A stretch of 9,455 nucleotides of DNA, from assembly GCA_017411945.1 (NCBI GenBank), contig JAFQPD010000085.1:1-9455 (forward strand). The letters run 5' to 3'. Source of the stretch: Mailhella sp. GTDB taxonomy: Bacteria; Desulfobacterota; Desulfovibrionia; Desulfovibrionales; Desulfovibrionaceae. Below the pieces are notes generated by a model. It made no database searches, was not told where the DNA came from, and was given only the letters and a program-made list of their open reading frames with translations. Within the stretch, counting starts at the first letter, position 1, and each line of letters starts with the position of its first letter. Below are positions 1 to 8,300 of the stretch, in pieces. Position numbers and translations under genes: made by a program.

Positions 1-623
1 ACCACATGAACAATGGACATAAAGTTAACAATCTGACCAATATCAGCAGTATTGGTGTCGCCCCACTTACCGCCAAGGTCTTCTTGAACCTGCTTATCTA
101 CAGTGGGAGTATGGTTTTTTGCATTGATGGAGGCATTGGGATCGGTGGTAGTCAGGCCGCACAGTGCGCCGGCAGTGGAGTCAACCAGATAGTAGCCCAG
201 ATCCAAATCATCGAATACATAGCTGGCAGCATCAGCATTAGCGGAGTAACTAGCAACAGCAGCAATATCATTTTCCTTAGCATACGCAAGAGCCAACTTT
301 GCAAAAGCTGCAACCACAGCATCATCTTCATGCGAAACGGACTCATTCCAGGTAGCATAACCATCCGCGCCAACAGACATATAGTACTTTGCTTCATCGG
401 TTGCAAAGAAGCCTTCCCAGTCGCTGTTGACCTTGTAGGAATATGCACCGCTAATCGCATAGCTTTCCAAATCGAGCATCTTATAGATCGTATAGGTTGT
501 ATCTTTTGTAATTCCGTTAACCGTAATACTGCCCTTTACTTCATCACCATCAGCAGCAAAGGCCACTGTTGCCATGGAGAATACCATGACCAGCGCAATC
601 ATAAGAGAAACTAACTTTTTCAT
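1..623 (-). CDS. Sortase-type pilin precursor (isopeptide-forming pilin), N-terminal part, cut by the window edge
   Basis: The frame runs from ATG at 621-623 down through the window edge (207 codons seen, no stop). Residues 1-23 are a classic signal peptide: KK, a hydrophobic core rich in L, V and M, and an AFA cleavage site. The mature part begins with a strand pattern (GSITVNGITKDTTYTIYKM, residues 31-49) typical of SpaA/FimA-type pilin N-terminal domains. It continues with DLDLGYYLVDS (141-151), a hallmark of the same domain. TVDKQV (174-179) resembles the pilin lysine region at the start of the next domain, so Lys177 is a candidate for sortase-mediated polymerisation; this is inference. 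Complete members are usually about 450-550 residues with a C-terminal LPXTG anchor, which would lie outside the window. It sits 80 bases downstream of the LPXTG Cna-B protein, the usual order in Gram-positive pilus islands. Base composition is clearly lower in GC than the DNA beyond 1088. Confidence 0.82.
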   Translation of the reverse strand, partial: MKKLVSLMIALVMVFSMATVAFAADGDEVKGSITVNGITKDTTYTIYKMLDLESYAISGAYSYKVNSDWEGFFATDEAKYYMSVGADGYATWNESVSHEDDAVVAAFAKLALAYAKENDIAAVASYSANADAASYVFDDLDLGYYLVDSTAGALCGLTTTDPNASINAKNHTPTVDKQVQEDLGGKWGDTNTADIGQIVNFMSIVHV

Positions 624-633
624 GTCTTTTTAT

Positions 634-641
634 CCTTTCCT
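634..641 (-). promoter_or_regulatory. Ribosome binding site of the pilin gene
   Basis: On the minus strand AGGAAAGG lies 10 bases before the ATG at 621-623. It is a strong purine-rich Shine-Dalgarno sequence and supports that start, which also gives an intact signal peptide. Confidence 0.7.
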
Positions 642-703
642 AATAAATTACTTTGTAAATGGAATTCTATTCACGGCGCATGTATTACCGCGACTCAGAA
701 GGC

Positions 704-1088
704 TTATTTCATCCTCCTTTCCCGCTTGCGCCTCAATAGAATCCCGTATACCAGGGAGGTCAGCATCATGCTGCCGCCACAAAGTACATACATAAGCCGT
801 GCGGAGGTACCCGTGGAGGGAAGCTCCGGTCCGCCGGTAACATAAGTGTTGGTGACTGTGGTGGAATAAGCCGGCGGGCTTGTTCCCGAGGAAACGATCT
901 CGCCGTATTCAACCATCCACTTATCCGAGATTGGAGTTTCCTCCACCCGGTAATCAATCAGGTTGCCATCGCTGTCATACATGGGAAGATCCGTAAAGGT
1001 GTGCTTCCACTGATTCTTCAGACTCAGAACCGCAGCCAGTCCGGAATCCTTGCCGTTGGCAAGCAGCTTCATTTCCACCGTCAGTGAG
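704..1088 (-). CDS. LPXTG-anchored Cna-B domain surface protein (minor or tip pilin), C-terminal fragment
   Basis: About 128 C-terminal residues are present, ending with TAA at 704-706. Reading down from about 1090, SLTVEMKLLANGK, then FTDLPMYDSDGNLIDYRVEE, is the standard Cna-B (SpaA-like) beta-sandwich repeat. It is followed by VTNTY and the linker GGPE. The sortase motif LPSTG lies at 809-823, followed by a hydrophobic membrane segment and a basic tail (RRKRERRMK), so this is a cell-wall-anchored Gram-positive protein. The N-terminal part is missing because homology stops where phosphofructokinase sequence begins (about 1085-1093). The minus-strand frame stays open to 1933, but that extension is only the antisense of the phosphofructokinase gene. 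The pilin gene follows 80 bases downstream, so the two were probably co-transcribed, with a pilus-specific sortase expected nearby. Confidence 0.8.
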
Positions 1089-1093
1089 AGATC
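1085..1093. other. Junction between Gram-positive and Gram-negative DNA (probable assembly chimera)
   Basis: Left of this point the minus strand encodes a Cna-B domain. Right of it the plus strand encodes the middle of a phosphofructokinase, whose frame meets a TGA at 1085-1087 and has no start. Both genes are cut within conserved domains at the same few bases, and base composition and codon preference change here. No insertion sequence, integrase or target duplication is visible at the join. Confidence 0.75.
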
Positions 1094-1921
1094 GTCGACG
1101 CCCTTGAGCGCATGAACGTCAACATGCTCTATATCATCGGCGGCGACGGCACCATGAAGGCCGCTTCCGCCATCCAGGAAGAAATCGCCCGCCGCCGCCT
1201 GCACATCGCCGTGGTCGGCATCCCCAAGACCATCGACAACGACATCAACTTCGTGCCCAAGTCCTTCGGCTTCGACACCGCTGTGGACGTGGCCACCACT
1301 GCCCTTCGCTGTGCCCACACCGAAGCCATCGGCGCCCCCTACGGCGTTGGCCTCGTCAAGCTCATGGGCCGCGAATCCGGCTTCATCGCCGCTTCCTCCA
1401 CGCTCTCCCTGAACGTGGTCAACTTCGTGCTCGTGCCCGAATCCCCCTTCAAGCTCGAAGGCGAAGGCGGCCTGCTCCCTGCCCTTGAGAAACGCCTGCT
1501 CGAACGCTCCCACGCCGTCATCGTTGCGGCTGAAGGCGCCGGCCAGGATCTGCTCACCGCCTCCGGCAAGACCGATGCTTCCGGCAACCTCGTCCTCGGC
1601 GACATCGGCTCCTTCCTCCAGAAGGCCATAAAGAACTACTTTGCCGCCAAGGACATGAACGTCACGGTCAAATACATCGACCCCTCCTACATCGTGCGCT
1701 CCATGCCCGCCAACACCAACGACCGCGTCTACTGCGGCCAGCTCGGCCGAAACGCCGTTCACGCCGCCATGGCCGGCAAGACCAACATGGTCGTGGCCCG
1801 CATGCAGGACCGTTTCGTCCACCTGCCCCTCCAGCTGGTGACCCGCCGCCGCCGCAAGATCGACATCACCTCGAACTACTGGCGTTCCGTCATCGCCACC
1901 ACCGGCCAGAAGCTTTCCTGA
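1088..1921 (+). CDS. pfkA: 6-phosphofructokinase, 5'-truncated (clade X, predicted ATP-dependent)
   Basis: Phosphorylates fructose 6-phosphate to fructose 1,6-bisphosphate, the committing step of glycolysis, in the cytoplasm. About 277 C-terminal residues remain, starting EIVDALERM; I estimate that 100-160 N-terminal residues are lost at the junction. Visible motifs are GGDGT (1139-1153, nucleotide site), PKTIDND (1223-1243, with the catalytic Asp of TIDND), MGRESGF (sugar-phosphate binding), PESPF, and the block PSYIVRS..ANTNDR..C..LGRNAVHAAMAGKT. That block is typical of the long clade-X PFKs also found in trypanosomes. The glycine in GGDGT, at the place where PPi-dependent enzymes have Asp, points to ATP as donor, whereas the Lys in PKTIDND is shared with PPi enzymes; trypanosomal ATP-PFKs have this same pair. 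The stop is TGA at 1919-1921, followed by a terminator. The ATG at 1112 is internal, not a real start. Confidence 0.88.
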   Translation, partial: EIVDALERMNVNMLYIIGGDGTMKAASAIQEEIARRRLHIAVVGIPKTIDNDINFVPKSFGFDTAVDVATTALRCAHTEAIGAPYGVGLVKLMGRESGFIAASSTLSLNVVNFVLVPESPFKLEGEGGLLPALEKRLLERSHAVIVAAEGAGQDLLTASGKTDASGNLVLGDIGSFLQKAIKNYFAAKDMNVTVKYIDPSYIVRSMPANTNDRVYCGQLGRNAVHAAMAGKTNMVVARMQDRFVHLPLQLVTRRRRKIDITSNYWRSVIATTGQKLS

Positions 1922-1947
1922 TCTGGAAAGCATGCGCCAGCCATCTC

Positions 1948-1988
1948 GGCCCTGTCAGGCATGTCCCGGCGGGGCCTTCCTTTTTTCT
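1948..1988 (+). terminator. Rho-independent terminator after pfkA
   Basis: GGCCCTG (1948-1954) pairs with CGGGGCC (1970-1976), seven pairs including one G-U, with a 15-base loop, followed by TTCCTTTTTTCT (1977-1988). It ends 16 bases before the ATG of the helicase gene, so it separates pfkA from the add operon or acts as a leaky barrier between them. No distinct promoter can be recognised in the 83-base gap. Confidence 0.7.
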
Positions 1989-1991
1989 TGC

Positions 1992-1998
1992 GGAAGAG
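1992..1998 (+). promoter_or_regulatory. Ribosome binding site of the AddA-like gene
   Basis: GGAAGAG lies 6 bases before ATG 2005. The alternative in-frame ATG at 2023 has no comparable sequence in front of it, so 2005 is preferred. Confidence 0.5.
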
Positions 1999-2004
1999 CA
2001 GCTT

Positions 2005-5000
2005 ATGACGGATGATAAGCCCATGAACGAATTCCGTCAGATAAAGGCTTCCGCAGGCTCCGGAAAGACCTACACCCTCACCGGCTCCTTCCTCTCCCTT
2101 CTTGCCGGCTCTTCCGCCGCGTCCTGGAAAAGGCCCCCTGCCGGCTGCTCCCTACGCAATGGCGAAGGGGAATACGGCTGGCAGGAGATACTGGCCATAA
2201 CCTTCACCAACAAGGCCGCGGCCGAAATGCGGGAACGCGTGCTTGCCCGCCTCAAGACCCATGCCCTCGCCCCGGCGGATGCTCGCCGCCTCACTCCGGA
2301 AGAAAAATTCTGGACTCCGCCGCGTGCCGCCGCTGCAGTGGATACGCTCATACGGAACTACAGCGCACTCAACATCCGCACTATCGACAGCCTGCTCCAT
2401 CTCATGGTGCGCCTCTGCGCCATGGACTTCGACCTCTCGCCGGACTTCGAGCCCCGCTTCAGCGAGAACGATATCTCCGGACCGCTTTTCGACATCATAG
2501 CAGAACAGGCCCGCGACGGAGATGAGGAACTTGCCGCCCTCTTCCGCCGCGCCTGCGAACAGCTCCTGCGCTCTGAAAATGCACACGGATTCCTTTCCGG
2601 GGATCGCATCCGCGACCGCATCATGGGCATGGTCTCGCTCCTGCTCAATGCCGAAGGCTGGTCGCTCAGCGACCTTGCCTCTTCCGAAGAAGCAGAGGCA
2701 CACCTGCGCGGCATCCTTTCCGGCATCGAAGCCCATGCCCGCGAGATCCTCCAGCGACTTGCCGAAGAAAAACTCAGCGCAAACAAGCGGTTCCTCTCTG
2801 CTCTCACCGAATGCGCCGAAAGCGGCGGCATGCCCTCCCGCCTGCCGGATTCCGCCTACTTCCGCAAGGAAAGCATCGACGAATGCCTGAACAAGGCGTC
2901 CAAAGGCAAAGCCAGCCTTGCTCTCCACGCTCTTTACAGCGGGCTGTGCGAAGACCTGAACGAGATGCGCATCCTCATCAAGGCCCGCCGGCTCATGCCC
3001 TTTGCCGAGCTGGCCCATGCCATTTTCGGCAGGCTGGAAGACTTCGAACGCCGCAATGGCATCATTGCCGCTTCGCAGATCCCCCACCTTGCCATACGGG
3101 CCGCCGATGACAGCGACGGCGTGAACAGCCTGTTCTGCCGCATGGGCTCGCGCCTCAGCCATATCCTCATCGACGAATTCCAGGACACCAGCTTCGACCA
3201 GTGGCTCGCCATCCAGCCTCTTGCCATGGAAGCCCTTTCCAAGGGCGGAACGCTCACCATCGTGGGCGACGTGAAGCAGGCCATCTACGGCTGGCGAGGC
3301 GGCGACGCCACGCTTTTCGACGCCCTCGCCTCTCCCCGCTCCCCGCTCCTCAGCCTCATCGAGAAGCCCTGCCTCGAGACACTGCCCTTCAACTGGCGCA
3401 GCCGGGAACGCATCGTTGCATGGAACAACGCCCTCTTCTCGCCCATCGGCGACAGGGAAAATGCCGCCAGACTGCTTTCAGAGACTGGAGAAGGAAGTGC
3501 CGAGATCCTCAGCGAGCAGGCCGAACTCCTGCGGGCCGCCTTCGATCGAGCCTCCCAAAGCGCAGAACACTGCCAGCCCGGAGGGCATGTGCGCCTGCGC
3601 TGGCTGGACAAGGGGCAGGAGAACGCCATACTGCTTCAGGAGCTTCCCGATCTCGTAGAGAAACTGGGGAGCTCCCACCCGTGGGGCGACATCTGCATAC
3701 TCACGCGAAGCAACGAGCAGGCATCGCTGGCGGCTTCATGGCTCATAGCTCGGCATATCCCCGTAGTCACGCAGGGCAGCCTGCGCCTTGCCGAACAGCC
3801 CGCCGTAGCCGAACTCGTCTCTCTGCTCCGCTTCCTGAACACGCCGGAAGACGACCTCGCCTTCTGGTCCGTGCTCACCGGCCGCCAGCTCCTGCCGGAT
3901 CTTCTCGACGCACGAGGGGCATCACTCTCTCTGCCCCGCCTTTCAGACTGGGCTTCGTCCCGTCCCCGCGTCCATACGCTGGCAAGGCAGTTCGCCGCAG
4001 ACTTCCCGGAAGCGTGGGAAAACGTTTTCGCCCCCCTTCTTGAAGGCACCGGCCTGCTCACGCCTTACGACGCCTCCATGGAAGTGCTCCAGCGTTGGAA
4101 CGTCACAGAACGTCTTCCTGCCGCCGAAGGCTTCCTGCGCCGCTTCCTTGAAGTCGTCTTCAGCATCGAGGAACAGGGCATCTCCGATCTCTCCGGCTTC
4201 CTGGACTGGTGGGACGCAAACGGCGGCAAAGAAAAGGCTCCCCTTCCCGAAAGCATGGACGCCGTACGCATCATGACCATGCACAAGGCCAAAGGGCTGG
4301 AATTCGACGTGGTCATACTTCCGTGGATGGACTTCCCTCTGGGGCGCACCTCGGACGACAAGGCCGTGTTCTGGCCCAGCCGCGGCGTGGGCGTGCTCGC
4401 CCCGCTCTGCAAGGAAATGGGGGACATCTGGCATAGGCACCGCATGGGCATAGCGCGGGAATCCCTGCATCTGGCCTACGTCGCCATGACCCGTGCCGTT
4501 TCCGAGCTCTACTGCTTCCTGTCTGCTCCAGACTGCGGCGCCGTGCCCGCCATGCTGGACCAGCTCATCTCCCGCCTGCATCCGCAGATGAAGGAGGCCG
4601 GGCAGACTGCTATATGGGGAGAAGCTCCTCAGAACGACGAACCGGCGGAGCCCCTTCCCGCACCATGCAAAGCCCCCGCTGAATCCTCTTCTTCCCCTGA
4701 AGCGCAGGCGCCGCCCCTTCTCGCCTCCTCTCCCGGAACTTCCGAGGGGGCAGAGGAAAGCTGGCGGCCTATGGGCTGGCTTCCCCGCCTGCGCATGTTC
4801 CGCTCCCCGCTGGAGGACTGGACCTTCACGGCGCGCCGGCGCGGCACACTGGTGCATCACTGCCTCGAATGCCTTCAGGTCTCGGGCATAGGTGCGGCCT
4901 CTGCCCGGCGCGACGCCGAGCTTGCCGCCGCCCGCGGACTTTCCACCTTCCCTCTGCCCGTGCCGGACAAGGAAGCCGTGCTGGCCGACATCACTGAAGA

Positions 5001-5316
5001 CCTCGCATGGTATGCTTCTCTGCCAGAATCGCCCCACTGGCTGGCCTTCGGCACGCCGGAACACGCCATACTGGACAGCGAAGGGCGGCAGTTCCGCGTA
5101 GACCTTCTTGTGGATGACGGGCGCGAACTCGTAGCCGTGGAATACAAGACCGGCACGCCAGGCGAACTGCCCGCCCCTTCCCATGTGGAGCAGCTCTCGC
5201 GCTACCTTCGCCTGCTGGGCGAAGCTTCCGACCTGCCTGTTCGCGGCGTCCTCGTCTATCTCGACCGCCGAACCCTCATCCCTCTGGATCCTGCCGACGG
5301 AGCCCGCCATGCCTGA
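2005..5316 (+). CDS. addA: AddA/RecB-like UvrD-family helicase with C-terminal RecB-family nuclease
   Basis: Predicted motor and nuclease subunit of an AddAB-type complex that unwinds and resects double-strand DNA ends for RecA-dependent recombination. The protein is 1103 residues, within the usual range for AddA. Helicase motifs in order: Walker A ASAGSGKT (15-22); Ia ITFTNKAAAEM (65-75); Ib TIDS (126-129); II/Walker B DEFQDT (390-395); III GDVKQAIYGWRGG (421-433); IV LPFNWRS (460-466); V MTMHKAKGLEF (757-767); VI YVAMTRA (825-831). A Pro/Ser/Ala/Glu-rich linker (about 863-920) joins the nuclease domain. The nuclease keeps every RecB-type landmark: His951 or His952, Asp1033, Glu1046-x-Lys1048 (VEYKTG), Gln1063 and Tyr1067. 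The active site has Glu where RecB has Asp1080, a conservative change. The stop codon overlaps the start of the AddB-like gene by 8 bases. Which member of the AddA/RecB group it is cannot be settled without a tree. Confidence 0.9.
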   Translation: MTDDKPMNEFRQIKASAGSGKTYTLTGSFLSLLAGSSAASWKRPPAGCSLRNGEGEYGWQEILAITFTNKAAAEMRERVLARLKTHALAPADARRLTPEEKFWTPPRAAAAVDTLIRNYSALNIRTIDSLLHLMVRLCAMDFDLSPDFEPRFSENDISGPLFDIIAEQARDGDEELAALFRRACEQLLRSENAHGFLSGDRIRDRIMGMVSLLLNAEGWSLSDLASSEEAEAHLRGILSGIEAHAREILQRLAEEKLSANKRFLSALTECAESGGMPSRLPDSAYFRKESIDECLNKASKGKASLALHALYSGLCEDLNEMRILIKARRLMPFAELAHAIFGRLEDFERRNGIIAASQIPHLAIRAADDSDGVNSLFCRMGSRLSHILIDEFQDTSFDQWLAIQPLAMEALSKGGTLTIVGDVKQAIYGWRGGDATLFDALASPRSPLLSLIEKPCLETLPFNWRSRERIVAWNNALFSPIGDRENAARLLSETGEGSAEILSEQAELLRAAFDRASQSAEHCQPGGHVRLRWLDKGQENAILLQELPDLVEKLGSSHPWGDICILTRSNEQASLAASWLIARHIPVVTQGSLRLAEQPAVAELVSLLRFLNTPEDDLAFWSVLTGRQLLPDLLDARGASLSLPRLSDWASSRPRVHTLARQFAADFPEAWENVFAPLLEGTGLLTPYDASMEVLQRWNVTERLPAAEGFLRRFLEVVFSIEEQGISDLSGFLDWWDANGGKEKAPLPESMDAVRIMTMHKAKGLEFDVVILPWMDFPLGRTSDDKAVFWPSRGVGVLAPLCKEMGDIWHRHRMGIARESLHLAYVAMTRAVSELYCFLSAPDCGAVPAMLDQLISRLHPQMKEAGQTAIWGEAPQNDEPAEPLPAPCKAPAESSSSPEAQAPPLLASSPGTSEGAEESWRPMGWLPRLRMFRSPLEDWTFTARRRGTLVHHCLECLQVSGIGAASARRDAELAAARGLSTFPLPVPDKEAVLADITEDLAWYASLPESPHWLAFGTPEHAILDSEGRQFRVDLLVDDGRELVAVEYKTGTPGELPAPSHVEQLSRYLRLLGEASDLPVRGVLVYLDRRTLIPLDPADGARHA
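5309..5316 (+). promoter_or_regulatory. Stop-start overlap coupling addA and addB
   Basis: The eight bases ATGCCTGA hold the addB start and the addA stop in different frames. Only a weak purine stretch (ACGGAG, about 5296-5301) precedes the start, so addB is probably translated by ribosomes finishing addA, which would balance subunit amounts. Confidence 0.6.
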
Positions 5317-8300
5317 CCTTTCCCTTCTCTCCCCCGGCACAGAAGCCCCCAGGCGCAAACGCCGCACGGCGGCTTCTTCCTCAGGGATAAGCGGCCGTTC
5401 GCCCTTCCGTATCGTCCCGTGGGACGACGACTTCCTCCTGCGCATACACGCCCTTGCGGACGAACTGACCGGCGGGCATCCCGGCAAGGCCGTCATCGTC
5501 TTCCCGCTCAAGCGTCCGCGCCGCTACCTGCTCGATATCTATAAGAAGAACGCGGACAAGCCCATCATGCTCCCGCATATCGTCAGCTCCAGCCAGCTCA
5601 TACGGAATTGCCTCGAAAGCTGGACCCGTGCAGTGCCGCGCATGGCGGGAACGCTGGATCAGGTCGCCCTCGTCAAAGAAAGCGTGCAGGCCGTGGGCTC
5701 TTCCGCCCCTGCCGGAAGCCCCCTTGCCAAGCTGGCCTCTGACCTTGAAGCGGAAGACGTCATGGTGCGCTTCTTCCCCTGGGGAGTGAGACTTGCCAAA
5801 CTTCTGGACGAATGCGCCGGACATATGATCGACGCCGATGACCTTCACCATGTGGAAGACAGCGTCTCCGACTATGCCGCCGCCCTGCTCGGCTCGCTGA
5901 GAAGCATTCAGGAAAACTGGCGCACCCGCATCATCAGCCGCGGCATGAGCACCCCCGGCCTGGAATCCCAGCGGGCGGCGCTCACGGCAGAAGCTGCGCC
6001 CGACCTGCCGCTCAAGCTTCAGGGAAAGAAGATCATCATCGCAGGCTTCGTGCGCCTCACGGAATCCGAAGACAGGCTCTTCCGCTACCTCTGGGAATAT
6101 GGCGCGGAGATATGCCTGCATACCGACCCCGCCATCCTTGAGAACGACGAGCACTGGAGCTGCGGCGAACACCGCAGCTGGCTCAAACGCTGGAAAGCCA
6201 AGGCCGTCCTCATGGGCGAGAGGGGAAGGCAGGAACCGAACATCCATTTCTTTGCCGGGTACGACCTGCACTCCCAGCTCCTTGAGCTGAAGCAGGAGCT
6301 GGAACGCTCGCACCATCCCGGAGAAAGCCGGGCCGTGGTCATCTCGCACGACTCCCTGCTCATGCCAACCCTGCACCACATCCCGGAAAAGAACATCAAT
6401 ATCTCGCTGGGCTACCCTCTGGAACGTTCCCTTCTGGCACGCCTCGTGGAACGGATGCTCCAGGTGCGGGAAAGCATGGACGCGAAGGGCCGCGTACGCT
6501 GGAAGCCTCTCATGGACCTCATGCGCCATCCCTATGTGCGCATGCTCTGCGCGAACGGAGAACAGCCGGACGAGAATATAGAGTTAGACCAAACAAACAC
6601 AGCGGAAGGCCAGCCCCTGCGTCCCTTCCTCGTGCACATGGAACGCGCGCTGAGAAAAGGTTCGCGCATGGTCGCGCCTGCATCTCTGGCAGAAGACCTC
6701 CTCGACGAAGTGCTGGGCGACCTTGACCGCGAATCCAAGGGTCTTCCCCCGCTCGAAGGCGTGAACGAAGAGAACGGCGCCCTCCTGCTCAAGGTCATGG
6801 ACGTCCTTGTCTCCAGCTGGCGCGAAGTGCACACTCTGCGCGGGCTCTCCGAACGCCTGCAGGCCCTGTGCCAGCTTCTTCTGGAACATGGCCGCCACAT
6901 CTGGCCGCGCTTCCCGCTTGATGCCGAATGCCTCACCCGCCTCATGCAGAACGTCATCCCCGACCTTGCTGACAACGCCCTGTGCCAGGAAAGGCTTGCG
7001 CCCGATTCCTTGTTCGCCATACTGCGCCAAAGCCTTGCCGAACAGCGCGTGCCCTTCGAAGCCGATCCCCTCACCGGCCTGCAGATACTCGGCACGCTGG
7101 AGACACGCCTCCTGCGCTTCGACCGAGTCTACATGCTCGACCTCACCGAAGACGCCCTGCCCGGAGCCCCCAGCCGCGACCCGCTCCTGCCCGACAGCCT
7201 GCGCGACATGCTCGGCCTGCCGGACAGCGGAAGGCGCGACCTGCTGGCCGCTCATACCTTCCACCGCCTCCTCGCAGGCGCAAAGGAAGTCTTCCTCTAC
7301 TGGCAGGAAGGCGTGCAGAGTTCCGGCATCATGGACGCCAAAAAGCAGCGTTCCCGCTTCGTGGAGGAAGCCATATGGAAGGTGGAGCAGCGCGAGAGGC
7401 GGCGGCTCCGCTCCGGAGAAGGCCCGCTCACGGCCGCAGCCTTCCCCCTTTCTGCCCCGCCGGCCTCGCAGGATGCCGCCATAGTGCGCACGCCGGACAT
7501 CGACCGCCGTATGGACGCCCTGCTGAAAAAGCCGCTTTCTCCCTCTCGGCTGGACGAATACCTTTCCTGCCCGGCCCGTTTCTTCCACAGGCATGTCTGC
7601 TCGCTGCATGAACTGGACGAAGTTCCGGAAGGAGACGACTACCCTGCCGTCGGCACCATGCTGCACAAAGTCCTCCAGCGGGCCTTCGAGCCGTATCTGG
7701 GGCAGTTCCTGCGCCTAGGCGACATATCAGCCGACCGCCTTGCCGTTCTCTTCCGCGAAGAGCTGGAGGCGAGCGGCCTCTGCGACAGCCTTCCCGCCCA
7801 GAGCCGCTTCATGCTCGAAGCCGCAGGGCCGCATCGGCTTGCCGAATTCCTCGAACATCAGCCCGAACTCACGGAGATACTCCAGCTCGAGCATGAAGCA
7901 TCCGCCGAGATATTCCTTGGCGACCGCCGCTTCGTTCTCGCCGGACAGATAGACAGGCTCGACCGCCGCGAAGAAGGCCTCGTCATCCTCGACTACAAGA
8001 GCGGACGCACCAGCAAAAGCCCCCGCCGGGAATTCTGGCACGACGAAAACCTGTGGCAGGCCATGCAAGAATGGACTCCCGGACAGCCCGATCCGCTGTC
8101 CGACCTTGCGGACAGCCTGCCCAGCCTGCAGCTTCCCTGCTATCTTTACATATGCGGCCACGACCCGAAAAACGCAGGGCATTTGCGCCTTTCGCCTCTT
8201 GCCGACGCCGCATGGGTACAGCTGGCCGACGGAGGCGAAGAGGTCTCGCTCATGGGCCGCGATGTGGAGGAAATGGAACGCGCAAACATCATCGCCGAAC

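Noticed and set aside
1112..1114. ATG 1112 as the real start of the phosphofructokinase
   Set aside because: The conserved GGDGT motif would be only nine residues from the N-terminus, and conserved sequence (EIVDALER) continues upstream to the junction. The gene is truncated, not short.
704..1933. A 409-residue minus-strand open frame that appears to fuse the LPXTG protein with a long Gly/Val/His/Asp-rich N-terminus
   Set aside because: Everything above about 1093 is the antisense of the phosphofructokinase gene. The Cna-B homology stops at the junction, so the long frame is an artefact of GC-rich DNA joined to a real C-terminus.
5183..5308. An upstream in-frame start for addB at 5183
   Set aside because: It lies deep inside the conserved nuclease domain of addA. 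The ATG at 5309 gives the usual short overlap and the first family-like residues follow it.
3943..5511. A 522-residue minus-strand open frame opposite the addA/addB junction
   Set aside because: It is antisense to motif-rich coding sequence, has a shadow-type composition (Gly, Arg, Ala, His) and shows no recognisable domain. The same applies to the long minus frames at 2152-3162, 5381-6529 and 6584-7666.
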